From Glossina fuscipes (taxonomy: Eukaryota > Arthropoda > Insecta > Diptera > Glossinidae), in assembly GCF_014805625.2 (NCBI RefSeq), contig NW_023998414.1, positions 17,119,892 to 17,183,891 on the forward strand: a stretch of 64,000 bases of DNA, read 5' to 3'. The position numbers and the translations under genes were made by a program. Below, piece after piece: positions 57,910-64,000 of this stretch; the first letter of the stretch is position 1, and every line of letters begins with the position of its first letter. The notes below the pieces were generated by a model. That model was given only the letters and a program-made list of their open reading frames with translations, was not told where the DNA came from and did not search any database.

Positions 57910-58330
57910 CCTTGGATATGAAGACGTTGTTCAAAAACTGCTATGAGAAAGGAGGAGTCGCTCAAACGGCTCCCTTAAATACAGAGGCCCACGAACTATG
58001 GAGACGGGCAAGTACAAAAAACCAGGTCCACAGTAGATCTTATAACGTGCAAACTCATGAGCGCAAGCATTGAAGGACAAGCGCTTTCGAAGAAGTTCGA
58101 CCAACACTCGCTCAACTGAAGGCGAGGTTATTATAATACCAAACGTCGCAAAGGAAAAGCAACCGTCATCAAGCCAGCCACAAATCGCTCAACTGAATTT
58201 CACACGCGACAATTACTCCACCAATCTAAAACTCCACCACACTTGCGGACATCTGAAAGAACACAATCTCGGTCAAAACAAGTTTTCAATGTACATAACG
58301 AAGGGAGATGGGAAATAGTAACCTTTCCTA
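57910..58330 (+). other. Less AT-rich patch with unrecognised frames
   Basis: Noticeably richer in C and G than its flanks. Plus frame 58070-58318 (starts at TTG) reads STNTRSTEGEVIIIPNVAKE, then SSSQPQIAQLNFTRDNYSTN, and an overlapping frame upstream reads ALNTEAHELWRRASTKNQVH-like segments (57975-58040). Composition is protein-like and Gln/Ser/Asn-rich, with no homopolymers. It could be a degraded TE ORF; no domain recognised. Confidence 0.2.
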
Positions 58331-58524
58331 AATTACAACTCTATCTATCAGTTGTCAACACGCTCATATCAATATCATTCATTATGAGCAATATTAGAGT
58401 ACACATCAGGAAAAAGTCGGGCTTTTCCAATTTATTAAAGCGCATATTTGATTTGACATTTTGTTACTTGTATGACTTGGCAGGCCCACAACGCCAGCGT
58501 ACGGCTGCGAAATATGATTGATGG

Positions 58525-59530
58525 ACTCTTATGTAAAAATACCACTGATTATCCCTGAATATGGCAAGCGAAATTAAAAACCTTTGAAAATCGTTCCTTA
58601 GGAATTCAGTTTCTTCGAATTGAATTTCTTACGCATAGTCCCAAATACAATTATGATACCGGCGCAATCGGCTGATATGTTATTATTGACTAAGAGCCTC
58701 ATCCAATTCGTATTTGAATTTTGCGCTCAACACTCATGATAACCTTACTGCTGCATTATACGTTGACAGGGCACAAACTTAACGAGCGCTTTATGCATAA
58801 TGGATACGATGTAAGATATACGATTACATAACTTGCAACCGAAACATTGTTCGATTTACGAAATTTTGCCGAAATTGAATGCGGTAGATATGCTCACAAC
58901 TTGTATAAATTAGGGATATTTGAGAGAATTTGCGGTTTCTTGCGAAGCGAACAGCGTACGAAGAAATCGATTCCAACAAATCCGTGTTCTTACGTATGTT
59001 AAAACAGCGGGTATCGTTGTTCAGGCAAACGTTTTTAATTATTTGCCTTTCGTTTTTGTTAAATGTTAATAAACTAACTGTTCAGAATTTTATTCAAATT
59101 TACACAAACACACACACAGTAGCTGAATATGTGACAAACCGAGTATCCCATCCCTTTCTTCTCTTTCTGCCCAGCATTTTTTGTCTACTTTAACAAAAGA
59201 TGCATAAATGTATATCAGGGCAAAGAGATAGGTACACGTGCACAGGTAGGGATGCTCACATTGCGATTTTTTTCCTTTCTTTTTTTTCGACAATCAGCAA
59301 ATTCACCCTTTTGATCAGCTTTAGAAAAACAAACGACAAAAAAAAGGTTGAACTACCATTCTCTCCTGTTACTCAATTATTTACTCCGTACTCCGGCGTT
59401 GCCGGCAAACAACTCAATACTCATCAAAATCAATGTGTAACGTAATTACAGATAAAATCTGAAGAGCCTATAATAGGATAAACACCTTGAAACAAAACAA
59501 AACAAAATATTTTTTAAAAAATCCCATACA
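58525..59530. other. No gene recognised
   Basis: Open frames 58930-59193 (+) and 59090-59293 (-) overlap on opposite strands and have no recognised content. Confidence 0.5.
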
Positions 59531-59533
59531 TAT

Positions 59534-59560
59534 GAATATATATATATATATATATATACT
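59534..59560. repeat. (TA)n microsatellite
   Basis: About 12 TA units. Confidence 0.95.
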
Positions 59561-59940
59561 CATACATACATAAGTCGGTAAGTAAGTACACTGGTACACT
59601 TTAGGACTAAAAAGGATAATTATAATGTTGAACTATTCATGTCAAGTATGAAACTTGTTGATTTTTGATATTTTACCAAATCTTATTTCTGATAATTACT
59701 TGAAACATAGTAACATATATCATGTAGCAGTAGTCACCTAAAGAAGCATGGAGAGAGAAACGTTTCACAAATTGTCCCTGAGTCTTTATGATCTACATTT
59801 TCTGTGCATCAAGGCCCTCGAAATGAATCTTCTGTGGGTATTGCTTCTGGTGATTTGTGGAAAAGAGAGACAGAGAGACCTCAAAATCAATTGTAGCTGA
59901 AGCTTTCCAAAAGTAATTTGATATAGGGGGCTTACAGATG

Positions 59941-59964
59941 CACACACACACACACACACACACA
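59941..59964. repeat. (CA)n microsatellite
   Basis: About 12 CA units. The Val/Cys runs in minus-strand frames come from it. Confidence 0.95.
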
Positions 59965-60398
59965 TACACCTCACATTTTAGGATATCCCAAACATTTACA
60001 TCCAATATGAATCGAAATAGTTCATGTATAGAGAATTTTTCAATATATATTATTATATAAGTTAGTTAGCATCAAAGGGTTGGGCTCCAATCGTTTATTT
60101 TTGATTTTTACCGTTATTTTTATTTTACTTTTTTTTTCACAAAGAAAAATGAACGCCAAAAAAAAAATAGGAAAAGAAATGGAAGAAAACTTCAAAAAAC
60201 AACTTGAGTTGCGTAAAATATTTTTAATGAAAACGCATATATTTATTAGTTTCAAGAGGAGCTAAATGGTGATAGGAAATCCACCAGATTATATATGAGA
60301 GCGAGGGAGCAAAAGCCGAAACTTTATTTCCCTCACAACTCAAATAAATTCACGTTTGCATGTATGGTAACTACGTACTTAAATTCTTATTATAGTGC

Positions 60399-60478
60399 AC
60401 ACACACACGCACACACACGTTCAATGCAATTGTATTTAGTGCGATTACATATATACTTATTTTATGCACATATATATT

Positions 60479-60512
<34 letters not shown>

Positions 60513-60525
60513 TATGTGTGTGTGC
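60399..60525. repeat. (AC)n, interrupted (TA)n, (GT)n cluster
   Basis: AC run at 60399-60418, TA tracts at 60471-60515 interrupted by TATG, and a GT run to 60525. Confidence 0.95.
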
Positions 60526-60529
60526 GTAT

Positions 60530-61475
60530 GTACATAATTATTATCTCATATATGTATGCATGCATATATGTACATATTACATAAGCATATAGCAAAGTAA
60601 CCGTTCATGCATAAAACAAGTACATAGTACAAAACAGCGACAGGAATGGCATGTGGAAATAGTTTTCTAATTTCCAGAGAAAAGGTTTTCATTAAAACAA
60701 ATGCTGCTTAAGACGCAGTTGCCCTCATCTTCAAAAAGTGAAAAAACAAAACGAAATGATGTACAACTATTTCGCCTCCAGATAGAATTGCTTACTCATA
60801 CCAATACTTACAACACTTTGTTTACTTTGTTTAACATGCACATCCTAGCTTGCACAAGTATTTAGTATGTATATATGTAGAATACATTTTGGAACGTAAG
60901 TATAAGTCTTCTCTTGTAAATTTACATCAGTTGATAATGTCTGCGTATGGCAGTGTATAGCTTGGAACTTTCTATCATTACTATACACATTAGAATTATG
61001 CATACACGATTCTACCCTATTGCCATATGCAAACACACTACACGCATTCAACAAAAAAAAAAAAAAAAAAAACTCTAAATAAAAGATAAGTAAAATAAGC
61101 CGATAGTCTAATAGATGTCGTATCATCTTAAATCTCGCGGCCCATACATTCCGATGAAATACCCAGCATTATAGCATATATATAGACATAAACGTAACAA
61201 AATTTTCATTTTTAAACTTTTGTACTTTATTTACACACAAATAAAGGTTAAAGAACAAAAAAAAAAAAATACAATAATGAAGACGAAGATATATTATTGG
61301 CTTTATTTAAACAAAAAGGAAAGGAACGGGACTTCCTTTAAGGCTAGGGGAAAGTCTCCACCAAGCACTTATTATATAGGCGTTGTGAGAACCGGCCAAA
61401 AAAGTAATCCCAGAACTTCGCAAGCGTACCGCAACAATGCAGCTAATATTTTATAAGGTCTAATAGGTAACACGT
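60530..61475. other. No gene; A runs
   Basis: A runs at 61054-61072 and 61258-61269. The ORF 61220-61456 lies downstream of the LINE remnant's last recognisable codon, on the opposite strand. I could not match it to the LINE C-terminus. Confidence 0.5.
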
Positions 61476-61479
61476 CCAC

Positions 61480-61810
61480 CACGTCTAGTATCGTTCGACT
61501 GGCAATATTTTTAGAATACGATAGAACACATTTCCAAGGCTTCCAGTCTGTTCATTGTACTGATTTGTAATGTCTATGATTCGAGACCGTACAAGAGCAC
61601 CGGCAACGCGAAGCATTTCATAAAGCGAAGACAAAGGAATAACCCCATTTCCCTGTTTTCTAGAATTTAGTGTGCGCTGATCTAGCCATTTCGACTCTTC
61701 TTTTTATTTGCACGCCGCTGTTCCAGTCTTCGTGTAATATGAATCCAACGTATATAAGCTTGGAAAGCCTTTCTACACTTTGGTTATTAACTGATAGAAT
61801 GGCATTTCTC
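61480..61810 (-). mobile_element. LINE reverse-transcriptase remnant (endonuclease-RT type)
   Basis: Minus-strand reading in order: SVNNQSVERLSKLIYVGFIL (about 61800-61740), which fits the 'I.RV..FKYLG..L' block; HEDWNSGVQIKRRVEMARSA (to about 61680), which fits 'W..EI..RI..AR.AF'; then a stop and frameshift; then KCFALPVLLYGLES-stop-TLQI (about 61615-61565), which fits 'R.Y..SVLLYG.E.WTL'; then MNRLEALEMCSIVF (about 61550-61510), which fits 'KLEAFEMW..RR.L'. This is the part after the RT active site (the YADD box is not present) in the LINE type often annotated as endonuclease-reverse transcriptase. Stops and frameshifts make it dead. It belongs to a different lineage from the 53.6-kb remnant. 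Confidence 0.8.
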
Positions 61811-61814
61811 TCCC

Positions 61815-63480
61815 ATTGCCTTCTGAAGGGAAGGGGTACGTTTTCCTTACACTTATGCCCTTGGCCAATTACATTGGTTTATCCGCCTTCTAACGACAAA
61901 AGGATGTCTTAGTAAGCTCGCGAGTTCCATTTTTTCTCCATTATCAATTAATTACCTGAGACGCATCGATATTTGATGTTTACATGCCATTCAGGTTACT
62001 CGTCTGAATTGTTCGCAGCTTTAACGCGTACTTTCGACCTTATCGGCATGAGTGGCCATACCAGTAGCTAGGTTACCGCCGGTAAATGACAAAAAAAAAC
62101 CTTACCATATAGATTACTTTGTCTTTCCATCGATCAATCTATTCACAAATGTGTATCTTCACCAAGGGGCAAGAGAAAATTCAATAAATTACAGTTCGAT
62201 CTTCTATAGTGGGAAAGGCAAAAGACGATCCCGATCAATACTAGGCAGAGCAACAGACAAATATTGTTCCCGAATTAAATCAAACAGATTTCATAATATA
62301 TATGTTGGATCAAGTAATGCTGTGGACTAATAAAGCGTGTATTTGATTGATAAAGAATACGGTTTGTTTAAGTTTACTCTCAAGCAGAAATCTCATATCG
62401 GGATACGAGAAAATGTTGTCTAACTACCAATGATTGATAAAATAACTAAGAGATAGAGACAACTTAAAATAATTTTTGGAATTTACTTACCCTTATAGGG
62501 GTACAATTACTATAAAATTTCGGATGGAAACAAAGGTGATACTATAATAATGCACGAAGAATTTATTAAGTATATATCTGTATATACAGTTATATGTACG
62601 TATAAGTATATATCTGTATATATGTTATTAAAAAGGTCTTTGTTAAACATTTCTAAATGGCAACATTGGAACCGTTCCCACGAGGCATTTTTGATTTAAT
62701 GAGTTTTGCGGCAAGATGCACTGCTGATCCGATGTATTAAACAAAAAAAAACAACAAAAAAAAAAAAAGGAAAATTAAATGACTTTGACCGAATCCTCTG
62801 TCCTATCATCGTTATACTTATATAATGGCTGTGAAAATCAGTTAATCTATAGGAAAATCAGTAGCAGAAAGAAGTAAATGAATGAAAATGTCCAATTTTC
62901 GATCATAAAATGAAGGCTACCTTTTGTTGGGAAAAAAAAATTGAAAAGTGGAAAATGGTGTTTTAAAGAAAATAAAAGATTTAAAAAATTCTTCAAACCA
63001 AACTGATTGGCATAAAAATATTAGTTAATGAAACTTGGTATCGAACACGAAAGGAGCGATTGAAGTCGCAAACAATACAATAATTATACCAAAGTGTAAC
63101 AAATCAATTAGTTACTAAATATCAATTTAAATCTGAATTAGGAGGAGTCTAACTGAAAATACATTACATAAATGTTTCTGAAAGGAATTTTAACATAAAA
63201 ACACGACACGAATAGGCAAAAAGATCGTGTGTTAAACTAGTAACACCAGTCAGTGATCAGTCGGTCAGTGATTTAGCATTCCTAACGGATTTATAAGGTC
63301 AAAATATTTCAGGCTTGTTCTGCGCCCGGTTCTAGCAAAAAGGAGAACAATTAATGGTTTCAATCCTCTGACATTTTGACATAAAAAATGTTCGCAATAA
63401 TACGGTATTGATATTAAACCAAGTCAAAATTTCATATTTTCATGTTAGTTTCTAAAGCGTTACATAAGTTTTGAGGTTTT
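61815..63480. other. No gene; one tandem duplication
   Basis: A direct repeat AAGTATATATCTGTATATA occurs at 62568-62587 and about 37 bases later. A runs at 62088-62098 and 62741-62768. The ORF 62052-62330 (92 codons) has no recognised domain. No continuation of the LINE was found at its 5' side. Confidence 0.45.
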
Positions 63481-63489
63481 GAGACAAAC

Positions 63490-63670
63490 GGTCCGTTTTT
63501 ACGCCTATCACCGATGAACGAGGAATATAATCACATAGTCGAACATTCCCAACACTCAGTAGGATGCTGAAGACATCCCATAAAGTGGGCTCGTATACTC
63601 GTATACTCTTAACTAGCATCAATTTATAGACCGATTTAAGCATGTCCATCTCTCTCTCTCTCTGTGTAAT
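63490..63670 (+). repeat. Dispersed repeat R-like, 5'-type end
   Basis: ATGAACGAGGAATATAATCA, CCAACACTCAGTAGGATGCTG, GACATCCCATAAAGTGGG, TTATAGACCGATTTAAGCATG, TCCATCTCTCTCTCTCTCTG. The order (TATA-AT block, CACCCAGAAGG-like block, GACCCTATAAAG-like block, CGATTTAGCCATGTCC-like block, TCTG repeats) matches the other 5'-type ends. The minus-strand frame 63452-63649 is inside it. Confidence 0.55.
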
Positions 63671-63674
63671 TCGA

Positions 63675-64000
63675 ATTCGACAGAAACATTGGAAATACTT
63701 GCGCCCAGATTGGTGTTGAGGCTGATACTAATTGGTCAAAAGACACGATCGTACAGTACCACGATACCAACTCGGGTTTCTGCTCGTTACTTACTAATCG
63801 CAACAGATACAATGATTAAAATTTGCTTTTATATTTCATGGGTTGTATAATAACACTTGTACACAACTGGAAATAGTCGGTTAGACCTATACAGACTTAT
63901 AAGCGATCAAGATTTTGCTCATGAGTTAAAGAAGCAGAATTTTGAAAATTACTCTATACATTTTCCACATGAACTAATATTGTGCGTCTGAAAATTTATG
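63675..64000. other. No gene recognised
   Basis: AT-rich end of the window with no identified feature. Confidence 0.5.

Overview
Organism and overall character. This is AT-rich eukaryotic DNA with a 100-N assembly gap, very many microsatellites and decayed transposable elements (TEs). No rRNA gene, no intact tRNA gene and no protein-coding gene could be supported. The mariner remnants, the CAA/TTG trinucleotide tracts and a dispersed repeat whose ends carry a GTCTGTCTGTCCG-like motif all point to an insect, most likely a fly. A tephritid-like genome is my best guess, but it is inference. The window reads as intergenic or intronic DNA. Open frames are short, low in complexity, or inside repeats.

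Layout. 0-6 kb: a 3'-type end of a dispersed repeat (called R here), a microsatellite block (2.0-3.2 kb), an N-terminal mariner transposase remnant on the minus strand (3.9-4.25 kb) and a C-terminal mariner remnant on the plus strand (5.4-6.0 kb). 6.5-9.7 kb: a CACGCA minisatellite, A/T homopolymers and two R 5'-type ends in tandem. 9.7-30 kb: mostly microsatellite-studded unique-looking DNA, with one copy of a tRNA-like SINE (SINE-A, 16.06 kb), a perfect 16-bp hairpin (17.15 kb) and dense TA/GT/GA/CAA tracts (17.7-19, 23-25 and 27-29 kb). 30.5 kb: sequencing gap. 31.7-33.7 kb: two copies of a second tRNA-like SINE (SINE-B), the first directly upstream of an R copy. 35-41 kb: more R sequence, including a possible near-complete copy of about 1.2 kb at 39.4-40.6 kb, and a long TA/GA compound repeat at 37.2 kb. 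41-46 kb: TA tracts, an ORF ending at a consensus splice donor, a third mariner remnant (43.7-44.0 kb) and R ends (45.9-46.3 kb). 48-54.6 kb: a tRNA-Lys-like relic, another tRNA-like relic, a possible DDE-transposase tail, a non-LTR retrotransposon reverse-transcriptase (RT) tail (53.6-54.0 kb) and the second SINE-A copy (54.3 kb). 56-64 kb: another R 3' end, a second LINE RT remnant on the minus strand (61.5-61.8 kb) and an R 5' end (63.5 kb).

How it works together. Nothing here forms a pathway. The window records successive TE invasions (mariner, two LINE lineages, several tRNA-derived SINEs and family R) that have since decayed. Every TE coding remnant carries stops or frameshifts, so none should be active. 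I did not find a new functional system. The best leads are the two paired SINE families, family R and a few unrecognised ORFs. All homology statements come from reading translations by eye; no search was run.
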